NCBI GenBank assembly: GCA_905221605.1 | Contig: CAJNDS010000056.1 | Span: 179,001-243,000, forward strand | DNA: 64,000 bases | Reading direction: 5' to 3' | From: Symbiodinium natans | Taxonomy: Eukaryota; Sar; Dinophyceae; Suessiales; Symbiodiniaceae | Shown here: in pieces, positions 20,642 to 33,407 of the stretch | Position numbering within the stretch: position 1 is the first letter of the stretch | Layout of the letters: every line of letters starts with the position of its first letter | Position numbers and translations under genes: made by a program | Notes under the pieces: model-generated | Database searches by the model: none | Seen by the model: only the letters and a program-made list of their open reading frames with translations | Told to the model about the DNA's origin: nothing

Positions 20642-20652
20642 TTTGGCTCAAG
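20642..20652 (+). other. Possible relic of the dinoflagellate spliced leader 3' end
   Basis: TTTGGCTCAAG equals the last 11 bases of the conserved dinoflagellate spliced leader. It lies 65 bases before the ATG of an intronless gene. Relic leaders mark genes reinserted from trans-spliced mRNA. The bases further 5' do not match, so chance (about 3% for both strands of the window) is not excluded. Confidence 0.4.
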
Positions 20653-20716
20653 CGACCTCCACACGTGCCGCAAAATTGCCTCCCAGTATCAGCGTGGCAT
20701 AGAGTGGCCATTGAAG

Positions 20717-21004
20717 ATGGTTCGCTGCCGGATCGAAGGATGCTACAAGCGCGCAAAGCCGGACAGCGACGTGTGCGGTGGGGAATGCTGAGGCAAGTGC
20801 TCCGTGCTCGGATGCAACAAGCCAAAGGCGCCAGGATCCAACCTTTGTTCAGGAACGTGCTCAGACTATACCAAATGTGCCACTGTGGGATGCGTGAGGC
20901 GAGCGAGACAGTATTCATCCTTCTGTGGGCCCTATTGGTGCAAGAACAACAACGGTGACCAAATCAAAGCACCCAGCTATGCTTACAGTCATGGCGGGGC
21001 CTGA
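20717..21004 (+). pseudogene. Intronless Cys-rich protein with three Cys4 modules and one in-frame TGA
   Basis: One frame from ATG at 20717 to TGA at 21002 encodes three copies of Cys-x4-Cys-x10-Cys-x3/4-Cys: modules CRIEGCYKRA, CSVLGCNKPK and CATVGCVRRA, each with Gly before its second Cys. The spacing and the GC-x-K/R pattern recall the small zinc modules of WRKY19-type and oomycete proteins, with Cys in place of the last His; zinc binding is inference. A TGA at 20789 splits module 1 from module 2. Every other codon fits the repeat, so the reading frame has been under selection at some time. It may be a processed pseudogene, or translation could start at 20804 with two modules. Unlike its neighbours it shows no intron. 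Confidence 0.6.
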
Positions 21005-23500
21005 GCCTTTGAAGATCTAGTTAGGTAGTCTCGATGGGACTTTCTGATGTGCTCAGGCGTTTCATCTTCTGAGACCCATGCGCGCCCTGTAGATGGGGTT
21101 CCCGGGCGCTGCATCCGTTTGCAACTCCGACAGAGCGAGCCTCCCGAGGAGAAAACCAGAAGGACTTTGGGTGGTTTGTTGGTTTGTGGTCAAAGAAGCA
21201 GTTGCAGGAGAGTATACAGGAAGTTAACCATCCCTGGAATCCCTGGTTATGGTGGTTGGTAGGGTTCTCCAGTAGATTCTCCTTGACCTACTCCCTTTAG
21301 TTTAGGCTTGATCTGAGGCTTCTGCTGCATGAGGTGCAGGTCAACTTGAGCAGCCCCCTGCCCTTGGCCCTCATCCATAAAAATCGAAACCCTGAGCCCG
21401 GGATGAGGTTTGAGGGAGGGTCTAGGGGTGAAGAGGACCAGGGGGTTAGAGGGTGAAGTTTAGGGCTTGGCTTTAGGGGCAATGGCAGCTATGGGGTGTG
21501 GTTTTAATGCCGAGGTTTTAGGGTTTATAGGGGCTTTGTCGAGCTGCGCCTCCCTCCTCTTCCAAAACTTGGAACCCTTAAATTATCCTAACCCCCCCCC
21601 CCCCCCCCCACGACGAAAAAGATGAAACCCAAGCCCCTCCTCACAAACCGAAAAGCTCTTGTCTTCCGGCGACGCCCTTGGAACTTTCGAGCTCTCAAGC
21701 TCCGAGCTTTCGAGCTCCAGGCCGTTCGCCTTTTTCAGTCTTCAAAGCTTCAAACTCCAAAGTTCCAACTGTCTTGTCGACGTTTCAAGTACTCAAAGGC
21801 TCAAGGCTTGAAAAAAGTACTCGTGACATCTATCTAGGTAGAGTCACTGCCTCTCCCCATCGAAATCGAGGCTCGGGAGAATCGTCATCCTGTTGACAAC
21901 AATGCCAAGCGTGCTGCTCAGGATACGGGATGGCGGGATCTGCTGGGTGAGATCGCCACCTCTTCGCGACGAGTAAGACTGGCCCGAGGCATCCACAGAA
22001 TTTGAGGGTTCAGGGAAGCTCAGTGAAGTTAGAGTTGGGGTGAGAAGTGCTTTTTGGCCGAACGGAGGCGCTGCGGGTGGGGGTGCGTGGGGGGGGGGGG
22101 GGGGGGTTAGGTTGGGGGCTTCACCTCAACAATCTCGAAGTCCCTAAACCCCTACATCCCCTAAAGTTTAGGCCCCCCTAAAGCTTCCAAAAGCAGCAAA
22201 ACCCACCCAGGCATGCACCTCAAAACCTGACCTGCCCCCACGACTCCCACAACTCGCAGGCGGGCAGAGCACCATATTGCCACCGAGCTCTGGCCGTTCA
22301 CCCTCCCCCGAACTGCGGACCTCGCCAGAGACTGGGTCGCATTTCAGGATTGTGCGCAGGGATGCTTCTGAAAAGCGAGGAAGAGGAAGAAGAGCACGTC
22401 TGATGTCGTGCAAGCGCATGCAGAGTGCTGCAGGATCTGCCCTGCTAGTTACTCTTGCTTTGGAGCTTCAGAAGCAGGTGAGGAAAAATCGAGGGTGAGA
22501 ACCCTAGACTTTGCGAGCCTTCCGGGCCAAATGAGAAAGCATACCCCAGCTATCGGCCGTAGCATCCTCAAAGGAGACGACGCGAGATGTTTGGGATGAA
22601 GCTTGATCCAACTCATGGAATTCGTGCACTTCAAGCCTATAGTCATGCAGGCGGTATCACAGAATATACTGCCAATTTCTAGTTCTTAGTGCCCGACATC
22701 AGATGAAGAGCAGGGCGATCCAAAAAAACATGAACAAATCTCAGTGCAGCAAGAGGCCCAGTGGCAGGGCGTCTCGAAGAGGGGGGGGGTTTCGGAAGTT
22801 CAGTTCGAAAAATCGCGAAATCAGGGAAACCCTAAACCCTAAACCCACCAAAACCCCAAACCACAGGAGCCGGAGACAGCCCGCGCCCGCTCCCGAACAC
22901 GGTCGAGCAGCGCCTCCCCGGGACCTCAGGCTGGGACCGAGCCCTCCCCTATGTCAATTGAGTCTTTTAGGAGGGCTCTATAGGCTCGATAGGGTTTAGG
23001 GCGTTTAGGGGAATTATAGGGGAATTAGGTGGATGTTTGGGATGTAGTAGAGCGTGGTTCAGGCTTCAAAGAAGTTTGGGTTTGTTTGGCTTAAGTTCTT
23101 CGAAAAGCTTAGGGGGAAAGCCGGAAGCGCAACGGCATGGTTGCGTGTGAAGCGGCAAAACTTCTTGATCACATCTGTAGCTGGGTGTGTTATGGGAGTG
23201 ATGAGGCTCCACGAGGTGTAGGTCTATTTGGACATGTTCGACAGGTTTGACTCGACATTTCAGCACATGGCAAAGAGGTATACGGTCCTTTTGCAGGCTT
23301 TGTGGAGGAAGCTAGATGAAGAGCAACCTCATACCATGAGCAAGACAGTCGCACTTCGTGTTCGATGAAGCAATGGTAGTGGAGATTGTTTCTTGGGCTC
23401 CTGATCGCAAGCCAAGCTGTTCACGATTGGGAATCTACCACATCAAGAGCTCCGAAGAAGCTTTGAACATGTCGGTCTTGAAGTGTCCAACGCCGCGTCT

Positions 23501-23549
23501 GTGCGCGCTTGCGCGCGCTTGCGCGCGCTTGCGCGCGCTTGCGCGCGCG
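23501..23549 (+). repeat. 10-bp GC-rich repeat (GCGCGCGCTT)n
   Basis: Five copies of alternating purine-pyrimidine DNA, a sequence type able to form Z-DNA. Confidence 0.92.
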
Positions 23550-25580
23550 GGCTCTGCAGCAACGGGTTTGCGCGGGGATCGCCTGGGTTGAACACAAGAA
23601 AAGCCATGAGTCAGAAACCATTCGGACCCAAGTCGGAAGCAGAAATGCCCTCCAGAGAAAAGGCCCGGAAGTTCTCAAAGGAGTTTAGGGTTGAGGGTGA
23701 GGGGTTCTATATTGGGGTATTACGGTTTAGGCTTTGGTGTCCCATAGAAAGCCCCGGAAGTCTTAAAAGTGTGTGATCTCGGATGTGCCAGGGTTTAGGG
23801 TTCAGGGTTCGGGGTTTGGGCTTGAAGGGGTTAGGGTTTGGGTTTCAAAGGATTCTAGGGTCCTTTGAAGTTTGTGGTCAGAAAGGTTTACGGTTCATGT
23901 CTTCAGGCTTTTAGGGGGTAGGGGCTGCTAGGTGCATTCAGGGTTTCATAGCTTTAAAGGTTTCAGGGTTTTGGATGGTCGGGCTCCATTCCTGTTTTCC
24001 CGCTGTGTTCTCACCCGCATGGTTTTGTTTTCGGACTCGGTCCATGCTGTTTTCGAGTCATTTTCAAAACATCCCCAACACCTCAACATCCCACATGTGC
24101 TCCGAGCCTGGCGTGAGGCGCCTCCACGGCCGGACTCTGCGCAGGCCTTTTCAGGGAGTTGCAGGATGTTCCGTCTGCAGAATCAAGGCTTCGGGTCCCA
24201 ATGCTGTTTTCGCCCACTTACAGCGCTCGAAACAATTGCAACCCGCACTGCGGAACGTTGGTTTTCCCAGCCTTCGGGGCAGATTGAAGCTGTTTCTACA
24301 TGTCAGTGTTTCAGGGCTCCTTAGAAGCTAAGTGTAGCGACAGGCTGCATCCGAAGTCCCACCTTGGTCTAGGATGACGGCCTGTGGCTCTCCTACCGCA
24401 TCACGGAAGAAAAGGCCCGAGCCCAAGCTCAGAGTTGACGGCGGAAGAAGCTTTGAAGAGCCTTTGGCCTTGTGAATTGCACGACTCGGGTCTAAGAAAA
24501 CTCCTCTGTGCTCTTTTGGCTCTGGGTGTCTAAGACTCTGCTATGCCTCCTGAAGACTCGGCCAGGGCGGTCTCAGCCTTATCCCATGCCTTTGCCCTCG
24601 ATGTAAAAACAGTCGTTAGTTCAAGACTCGTTCGAGTCTTAGCGTTATAAAGACTAAGCCCTTCTTGAACGGATGTGGTATGGTTCGATGAGGAGCCAAG
24701 TGCACAACCAAACCATGGATGCAGATACCGTTATTTGAGGAGCACGCCTCGGCGATAAGTTTTGAGCGGCGCAAGTTTGCACACCATCTCTGGGCGTCCA
24801 TGGACATGGAGTTTGCGGCAGTGCATGTCTTGCCTCCGCTGCACGTTAAGTCGCGTTTAGCTTGCATTCTCAATTCTCATCTTTGTGACTGTTTTCACCC
24901 GGAACACCGTCCAGAAAGCTACACTTGAGGCAATATCTTGAGTTCCTCATGCCTGCACACCTTTTGGCAAAGTTTGTCCGACAGTCTTGTGCTTTCAAAA
25001 GCGACCTTAAGCCCTTAACCCTCAGATTATACCAGAGCCTTGGCTGCACCACAAACTACTCCCGCGACCTGAGGGAGTAGTTCTGGAATCATCCGCAGCG
25101 CCCAACTGCACCAGAAAGCTTCGAACGCCTCGAAAGGTGCCCACCGCAATCCTGACAAAGCTCTGGAAGCTCGCGGTGGACCCACGGAAGGCCAGGGGGG
25201 GGTGCAGCGGCACCCCACACCAAACCCTAAACCCTGACCTTCGAACACTCTACTTAAGGCAGAGCCCCAGAAGAGAGAGTGCACTTAAGGGGCCCCTGAC
25301 TTCCCACAGGACGAAGGCATCGCTCCCCTGGAGCGCGTGCCGAGGCTGACAGTCACCAAGAGAGAGGCGGGAAAGTGGAAAAATCTGAGGGTGGCCCCCT
25401 TTTTCCCCTAACCCTCAAATTGCCCTTAAACCCTCAACTTCCCCTTAAACCCTAAAACGCCCTTTGTGGGAGGGGGGACCTTCCGGTTCAGGGCTTGGGC
25501 GGTCGGCCACCCAGGGGGATGGCGGCCAGGTCCAAGCGCTGCCAACGGTTCAGGACATCCTCCAGCACCGCGGTTGGCAG

Positions 25581-25614
25581 TTTAGGGTTTAGGGTTTAGG
25601 GTGTAGGGTTTAGG
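25581..25614 (+). repeat. TTTAGGG tract with one variant unit
   Basis: Five units, the fourth altered to GTGTAGGG. Confidence 0.85.
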
Positions 25615-27091
25615 GGTGATGGCACCACGGGTCCTTGGGATCCCGAAGATGCAGGTTTTCTGGCTGGTCAAAACAACCTGCTGGCATCTTGAATGTCTGC
25701 CAACCAAGGGTTCTATAAGGGTATGCTAAATTGAATGACATTGGAAAATCCTAGAAGTGTAATCTGCTGAAACAGCATGTAAAAGGATCGTCTGCAGGCC
25801 CATACGAAGTGTGAGGCTGCCTCAGCCTCATCCTCGGAGTCTCTTATAGGAATCGCATACACGATAGGAATCGGAGGGCGATCTGCTATTTGGAGTGGTA
25901 GGTATTGATAGGAGCCTGCATGTAAAGGATACGATCTCGGAGCTTTTTCAGCTAGAGAGTAGACCATGACCATGACAATGAGTTTTATTGCGGGGGAGAG
26001 ATCGAGGGGCATTTGCAGCAAGAATGCTGCATCGCGTACTCCGCATCCGCAGTCAGTGCAGAGAAAAGACTTCCGAAGTTAAATAGGTTTTCAGAAAAAG
26101 TTCAAGAAGGTTTGACAGAGATGCTCAGTTCATGTTTATCAGTGCATATACTATCTGTGTTGAAGGGTTGAGTAGAAAACATAACACGCGACGCGAAATA
26201 ATAAATATTGCTAGATAGAGAAGTGAGTTGTGCCTAAAGGCACCATTCCCCCTGCCATCCCCCAACAACCCTAAACCCTAGACCCGAAGCCCTAAGCCCT
26301 AAAGCCTAAACCCACTCCAAGAAGCCGAACTCAGATGGCGTCGTTGCAACCTGCGCCGGCGGGAGCAGCGGAAGTTGCGCAGGGAGGTGCTCTCTGTCTC
26401 CGTGCATGGCGAGTCTTTTTGCGGTTGGCGGGTCTTGTGGGCTTCGTGGTCGCAGTCCCTGAAGGGTTCCCAATTTTGGGCTTGCAGGTTGTGGGGGCAA
26501 AGTTTGGGACGTCAGGCTGTGTAGGGGTGCATTTCTGGGGTTCGGGAGAAACCCTGTTGTGTTCGCAGTCTCTTCGGGATACAGCTGCGTTGCATCACAG
26601 CTGTAGGCAGAGCGGAATCCTACGCTGGATGAGATGCTCATTTCAATCTTCGGAGAGCCGGAAGTGGAGAAGCTGCCGCGTGGCATGAGCTTTTGAGTCG
26701 CCCTAGGCCCGTAGGATTTCCAAGAAGCCCGCGGATAAACTCGAAAAGACAAGTTTTGCGGATCAAGGCTTTCTGCGTAGCTGTAAGTGGGGGACATGCA
26801 AGCACATGCCGGCCTAAACCTTCAGCGTTATTGGGGCATGTAGGCAATCAGGTGCATCATGCTTTCGAAGATGAAGCCCACAACCCGAATTAGAGCTTCC
26901 GGAGAACACGAGTGTTTTGCATTTTTCCGCTCTGGGCGAGTCCCCAACTTCGGGCTCTTGAAAAGAAGGCCGGCAAAACCATCTCAGATCCGAGCCGTCA
27001 AGCCTCGGCCTGAATCAACCTCGCTTCTTGGACCTTATTCGGCCTTGAACCCGAAGTCCACAACCCCCCTCATCCCTGCCTTAACCTGAAG

Positions 27092-27187
27092 GTATTTGGC
27101 CGAGACCCACAACCAGCGGCAGCGTGCAGAGATTCTGCTGCAAGCCCTCATGGAGGAGAGATATGTTTCAGGCGTTTTCTCCGTGAG
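27092..27187 (+). CDS. Candidate exon, helical, unrecognised
   Basis: Acceptor CTGAAG before G, open frame including THNQRQRAEILLQALMEERY, GT donor after GTGAG. Amphipathic helix pattern. No family named; one other frame is also open. Confidence 0.3.
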
Positions 27188-30100
27188 GTTGACAGTTTGG
27201 GCTTGAAGCCATTAGGGCAATGTTTGGTTTGGCCTAGTGGTGTAGGTGGTCCAGCCCCAGAAGTTCGCATAGCTCCGAGGAACCACCAGCCCACGGTCTG
27301 TAAGCTGATCGCTCGTGCAGGTGGAAAAGCCTTGAAAGTAGCAGCCAACCACCCAACCTCTCTGTGTCCAGGAGATCGGATCACCCAGTGCCCCGACCTT
27401 CAGCGCACGACAGCGTCAGGCAGAGTGTCTGGGGCACGATCCGGACTGCGAAACGGTTGATGTTTTGGCGCTTTCGGGTTTGGGCTTTCCCAGTTTCGGC
27501 TTTAAGATGTTGAATTTCGCTTTGGTTCAGGGCGCAACTAATTCCCACTTGCGCTGCATGAAAACTGTGACACATTGGCGTGCCCCCCTTTGAGCTGAGG
27601 TAGTGGAGGAGGAAAAGCAAAATCTACGCCTTGGACCCTACATCCCGTACACCGCTAGCCAATTCAGAACTCCCTCTCCCCCGCCCTCCCTCTTTTTCTC
27701 CATATACATGTCTTTTTTTAACTCAGTGCCCCTTGGTCCAGGCCCAGGAAGAGGAGCTGACGCTCCTCAGGGAGGCCATCCAAAATTGCCGGGGTTGCGG
27801 GTCCAGTGCCGTCCAGAGAGATCTGTCAAAAAAGGGACTAGTCATGTGCTGGTAGATGTCGGAAAAAGTGTGCTCGGAACCTTGCGTGTCTAGACTGAAG
27901 GTGTTGAAAGCTCTAAGAGGTTAGGGACATATGTGGTCGGGGCTTCAGAGTTTGGATTTCGGACGAAGGGTGTGGACATCTTTCTGGATGTGCATCATCG
28001 TACAGAAGGAAGCGGAAGCCTCGACTACGATGTGCCACATGATCCACGTTGATCCAGCTACAGATCGCTTCCGCTAGTGACTGCTGAACAAGACTCGACA
28101 ACACAGGGCCCACTGAGCTCTTCTTTGGATTAAGACGGCTCAAAATGCAAAACCGGCGCTGAAAGCTATCCATGAAGCTGCTATAGCAGCTGCTAGCAGC
28201 TGTTTAGCATGTAGGGACTTACCACAAGCACGCTTTGGGGCTTGCAAAGAGGTTCAGGGCTTACGAGCGGCGGTGCTGGTCTGACAAAGCCCCGAGCCCA
28301 AAACCGGAATACCGGAATACGACGTGCGACAAAATCTCCGCTGATGTCTAAATCCTACATCATAGTCGTCACCCCTACAGTGACAGTCCACACATCCTCA
28401 GAGCCCCTGCAAGGTAAATCAGCTCCTGTCGGATGATGTCGTGGATGCCACTCGCGGGTACGATGCCGTGGAGCCCAAGCAGCCTGGCCTGATGAGTTGC
28501 AAAGTGTGGTGAGCTTCGACATGCTCAGATGTGGCTTCGGGCTTGAACCTTTCTTGGTGCTTTGGTTTAAGGCGGGTTCAGGCTTCATCATCAGGATGAG
28601 TTTTGCGAGTGGGCCTCGCCCAGCTCAACTACAATTCGAGATGAGTTGCTGGCCATAAGTGGATAAGGACAGGTCTCAGTGTGGTTCCATCCTCACCTCT
28701 TGTGAAGCATGTACTCAGTCCTTCTTGTGCATCAGAAACGCCACAATTAAGCCCTGTTCCCGCACCTCAAGAAATCCGACATCCAAAATCTGCGGTTGCA
28801 AGCCGCTTATCGACATGTTTTCCTTCAAGCCAACGACAGCTGAACAGTTTCGAGGCTGCTGGGCTCCCGACGACGTGGACGCCGCGGGGCCTTCGATGAA
28901 GGGAAGGCCTCGGCAAAGCTGGCGCTCTCCATCGCGGATCTGCAAGCAAGGTGGAGTTTCGTGGAGAGATTTGCTGGGGGAGTCTGGGGGAGGTGATTCC
29001 GTGTCTTGTGAGGTTGGGGGGGAGGGGCTGGGGGGGGTGCTTTAGGAGTTTTTCGTGGCGCTGTAATGGTCGGATACCACACATTTTAAAGCCTAGGAGA
29101 GGTACTCAGGAGGAGCATCATTTTTTCCAAGTCTAGGTCAGTTCAAACACCGTAATGGAATCCGTAGAAGTTCCTTTAGCAAACCGCAAACCCCACTATG
29201 GCGTTCGTCTAACTGCTGCGAAGATTTGGTTGATATCTCTGGTGTGCGCTGCCCTCCGTGCTTCCATGTAGCTCGACAGTAGTAGACTCTCGAAATCCCA
29301 TAATGGAGTGCCACAGGCAGGACAAGAACGTGGTGCGCAGCAAGAAGCTGCGCCGGGGCGTGGCGCCCTGGCTTGCACAGCGAGTTCCCGAGACCCAAGC
29401 GGCCTTTTTCCACACGTTCGCTTCATGCCTAAGTTTAGGCCAGAGGGAGCACTGGAGCCGCACTCGGAAAGTTGAGCCTGGCGCAGGGCTGATTTGCCGG
29501 TTAAGCACGCGCAAGATTTCAAGCAACAGCGTCAAGAATTCATGAGCAGCACTTGAGCCGCCAAGCCCCCAAGCGTCCTCCAGCATGATGCTGCCCTCAA
29601 CTCCTGAAGAGCTTATCTTGAGAACTCCGCTAAGGAACATTCCCGGGCGCTCCAGGCCATCTCGCCCGACACTACAGTGGAGAAGAATCCCGGCTTGGTC
29701 AGCCAAGGGAAGCCTGAATACGCCCCACCGTTAGTCACCCTAGTTGCCTTAGCTCATCTCTTTGGCTGGGAGTTGCTGTCAGCATTGTTGCTCAAAGCTG
29801 CATAGCCAATTCTCTAGGGTTGAGATACCATGGTTCCTGCTCCCTTTTGCATCACCCTAGATGGCTATTTCATCTTTCCAGGGCTTCAAAAAATCTCCCC
29901 CCTCCCCCCCACCGTTGTACCACGTTGGGCCTTGGAGGGCTGCTGCTGTTCTGCCGAGGTACGAGAAAGCAGCCGAGGGCCACATGCAGGAGGCCAGCTC
30001 CCGGACGTTTTGACAATCCGGAGCATCGGAACCTACGGGGGCAGGGGGGGGGGGGGCATTCCGTATCGCCTGACGCGTGAGTCTCAGTCAGTCCAAAATC

Positions 30101-30208
30101 TCGGCGGTTGGCAGGAATAGGTCGGGAAACAGTACCCTGTCGCAACCGCCGATGCCCGGATTCGAGATGAGTTTTGACTCCCGGGGCTTGCCTAAGCAGT
30201 GCGGACTC

Positions 30209-30264
30209 CCTCTCTCTTGCTCTCTCTCTCCCTCTCTTTTTTCTTTCTCTCTTTCTCTATTTTT

Positions 30265-30302
<38 letters not shown>
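30209..30302 (+). repeat. (CT)n/(T)n microsatellite
   Basis: Pyrimidine-only DNA. The Arg/Glu-rich ORFs on the opposite strand are artefacts. Confidence 0.92.
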
Positions 30303-30303
<1 letters not shown>

Positions 30304-30745
30304 CCTCTGGACGGCTTGCGAAGGTGGTGAAGACTTGCACCTCCATCTTCCAGAAATGCCAGAAGCGAGCCGATGGCTTCCATTCGGCGCCTGGCCCCGC
30401 ATAGATCCGCAAAGTGTCCCTGTGCTGGGTCGCCTGGGTGGAGGGTTTGAAGTTAGGGCATGTTAGGGTTAAAAGGGTTCAGGGTCGCTTGGGGTTGTCA
30501 GGGCCTGGGCCTTGTTTGGCTCAGGGATCAGTGATAAGGGGAAGTGGAAGTTCGGGCTCATCGATTGGATCTGTGGAGGCTTAGAAATCAAAGCCGTCAA
30601 AGCCCAAACTCTTAAAGGTGTGTGCTTCAAGTTTCGTCTCTGATGGCCCCTCCCACCCCTAAGGCAAAGAGCTTGCACTCTTTTCTCCTAGGCTTTCTGC
30701 AAAAGCCGTGCAACATGAAGCCTTCACTCTCAAACCCTGAAAAAG

Positions 30746-30855
30746 TCCAAGCAGTTGTGGAGGCCTTCGTGCGGAGGCAGGGAAGCCTAAGCGAGCGACT
30801 GCAGCGCAGAGTGAAGCGCCTCCAGTATGACCACACGGAGATTCAGCAGATGAAG
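30746..30855 (+). CDS. Candidate coiled-coil exon
   Basis: Open frame including QAVVEAFVRRQGSLSERLQR and LQYDHTEIQQMK, ending at a GC donor after AAG. Heptad-like spacing suggests a coiled coil. The frame remains open upstream, so the acceptor is a guess. Confidence 0.3.
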
Positions 30856-30891
30856 GCCGGGCACTCGGGTTCCAAGTTTCGAGTTTAGAAT

Positions 30892-30923
30892 CCCTAAACC
30901 CTAAACCCTAAACCCTAAACCCT
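30892..30923 (+). repeat. CCCTAAA tract
   Basis: Four to five units of the telomere-type repeat in the C-rich orientation, 37 bases after the exon candidate before it. Confidence 0.9.
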
Positions 30924-32190
30924 CAACCCTCAACCCTCCACCTTGGTCCGGGGTTAAGTTTTGGGGTTTAGGTTTCAGGGGGAGCCTTTAAGGCTTTAAG
31001 GCTCATCTGAGCTCAACTTGGTGGTTCTTGGCACATTCGGGCGCCGAGGATTGCTCTTGTAGGGCTGGAGAGTATTAAACGGGTGCCGTGGATGGTTGAG
31101 CCATTGAGGGTCTTGGACGTTTAAGCTTTCGGATGCTGGGTTCAAGCATTCAAAAGGGGAGGTGTTGGGGACTTTTGGGCCATGCTTCTCACCCTCAAAA
31201 TGGGCCCTCTGTGCACCTGATTGCTGGCCCGTCGGCTACGCTTCGAATCTCGCGTGTATGGCTCTAGGATTAGAGTCTTTGAGGGCTTAAGGGTTGCCGT
31301 AGAGCTACACTGCATGCAAGCAGGAGGTCTAGCCCTCAGCCGCGCCAAGCCCTTTTGCACACGGTGCTTGGAGGAGCAGTCGATTCTCCCCAGCGTCATC
31401 GGCCAGCCGCAATCCAACTCGGAGAGTGCCAACCTCTCCGTGCTTCACTTCTTGACGCGCAGCCCTGCACAAAGCCCACAAAGCTGTTTTGCCGGATTCA
31501 GGGCTGAAGAACAATTTGAGCTCAAGATCTCAAGAGGATCAGACGCGGGATCAAGAAAGTGCAGGCATCGAACGAATTCCAGTCCAACATGGGGTCCAGT
31601 AAGGGATCGGGCTTGATGGCTTTGGCTTACCGGGCCTTCGGGTTTTATCGTGTGAAAGGGCCTCATCAAGAAATTGTAGTAGCAGCCGCCCATACGCTAT
31701 ACGCACCCCTTCAATCGTTTCTGAATGAAAGCCGAGCTTTCGTATTGCGAAGCCGATCGCGCAAGGAAGCCGCACAGGGTGCACGTGGAAAGAAGAAGGC
31801 AGGAGGCCCACTCGATCTACATGGCGCAGGCAGATTCAGAGATACAAGGAACTTCACCTCAACTCGGTGCGTGGCGCCTGTTCAAGGGCGGAAGACTTGT
31901 CTTTGCCTAGATCCCCTGCAGAATGAAGGCTTTGATGTGGAGGGCATAAGCGCTTTGAGCATCTTGGGCATTGATTGAGCGTTTGGGTGTGGACCGCAGT
32001 GAAACCATAGGTCCCGTCCTTCTTAGACCTTGAAAGACATGTCAACTGTGACTATGTATATCTTGACGGTCTTTCCAGTTCCAAGGCTTCAGTATGTAAT
32101 CGAAGTGCAACAGCACAAGACCCGCAGACTACAACATTGAAAGCAGATTGGTAGTTTGATGTAGTTTGCGTTTACGTTTTTTTTTCTGAG

Positions 32191-32889
32191 CTTCGAGTGA
32201 AGGTGGAGAAGATCCAGCACTACCAGCGGCTCCTGGCAGATCCGAACAGGGATCCTGACCGGGGGGAGGCGGTGTGGGTCAGGGTAATTTAGCACGTGGA
32301 CGCCTGTGACTCATGGCTATTCTTGCCCCAATTCCCAGCGACGCCTGCAGGTCTACCTGAGCCGCTGCTTCCGCTACGCGCCTGCCACGAAAATTGGGGG
32401 GAGGTGATGTTTTTTCACGGTGATCTGGTAGACACTTTGAATATCGAAGCACTTCCACGGTGATCCCACGGAAACGGAGACCAAGTGGTGCTCTTGGAGC
32501 AGACTTTTCAGGACGGTTCAAGATTTAGGTAGGCTGATTCAAGAAAGTCAAGGACTTGAGCACCGTATTGGTCCAATGGGGTCGGACAACCGGAGGTCAG
32601 CAGTGCGAAAATCGAAGCCATGTTTTGGGACGCTGGGTTCCCCTCGTTTTGGGTAAAGCCCCGGCATTTGAACTTTGTGTATAACCCTACAGGCATCTAT
32701 AGCCCTCTACACCTAAAGCCCTAGACCAAACCAACAAACCCAAACCCAGACAGAGGTCCTGTCGGCTGGCCTGGCGGTCGATGCCGCATACTTCTTCCGA
32801 GTTCTGGCACAGATGGAGCGTGAGGACTTTGAGAAGGCATGGGATTACGGAGGGCTGGGAGAACGTGCCACATGCACGTGGGTCATGAG
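32191..32889 (+). CDS. Candidate four-exon gene segment, unrecognised
   Basis: Four blocks fit together in phase: 32191-32283 (LRVKVEKIQHYQRLLADPNR, GT donor), a 55-nt intron, 32339-32403 (RRLQVYLSRCFRYAPATKIG, GT donor), a 17-nt micro-exon 32512-32528 (TVQDL), and 32754-32889 (VLSAGLAVDAAYFFRVLAQM, MEREDFEKAWDYGG). The final block ends at ATGAG-GT or, if terminal, at TAA 32891. The product is helical with no recognised motif. Matching phase across three introns is the main support. Confidence 0.35.
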
Positions 32890-33338
32890 GTAATCTCAGA
32901 CTCCAAAGGCCGCTCTAGATTCTGAATGCAAAGATTCTTGACATTCCTCCCTGAATCATGTAGTGCTGGCTGGCACAAGGCCAGCTTCCCAAACCCATAC
33001 AGTTTGACGGTTGAGCTTTCGATTGGGGCCCAAGCGCCGAGTTCTTGTCAGAAGTAACAAAGCCAGCTCATTAAACATTAAAGTTCGTAAGCCCGAAGAG
33101 GTCTACACAGTGAACTTCCTCGCCGCTTGCTGCGACGCCTTCAGCATCTCCCCACGACGCTTTGGCTGAAATACCACGGCTCGATCCTCACTTTGCGGAA
33201 TCTCCGAGGTCGCAGTGGGTCCGGTTCAGAACTCCAATAGTCGAGCAACACAGCGAAAGGTTGGGAGGTTGGATGAGTTTTTGGCAAGGCTCGGAGCCTG
33301 AACAGGACGGCGCCCCACCGGGCTAACCGGGTTCGCAG

Positions 33339-33407
33339 GCCAAACTCGGCGAAGTGCTGGGACTTCTCGGCGCCGCGTTAGACCCTGAACTGCTAGCTGC
33401 CCGGCAC
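33339..33407 (+). CDS. Candidate exon, unrecognised
   Basis: GCAG acceptor, phase-0 frame AKLGEVLGLLGAALDPELLA then ARH, GT donor. The other two frames close soon. May continue the candidate gene at 32.2-32.9 kb. Confidence 0.3.

Noticed and set aside
23051-23368. 105-codon frame interrupted by one TAG
   Set aside because: No motif; a run of this length with one stop is expected by chance several times in the window.
24373-24530. Coding-like exon DDGLWLSYRITEEK
   Set aside because: All three + frames over this stretch give equally protein-like peptides, so no frame can be chosen.
29209-29706. 165-codon ORF on the minus strand
   Set aside because: The + strand is open over part of it too, no domain is visible, and this length is near chance expectation.
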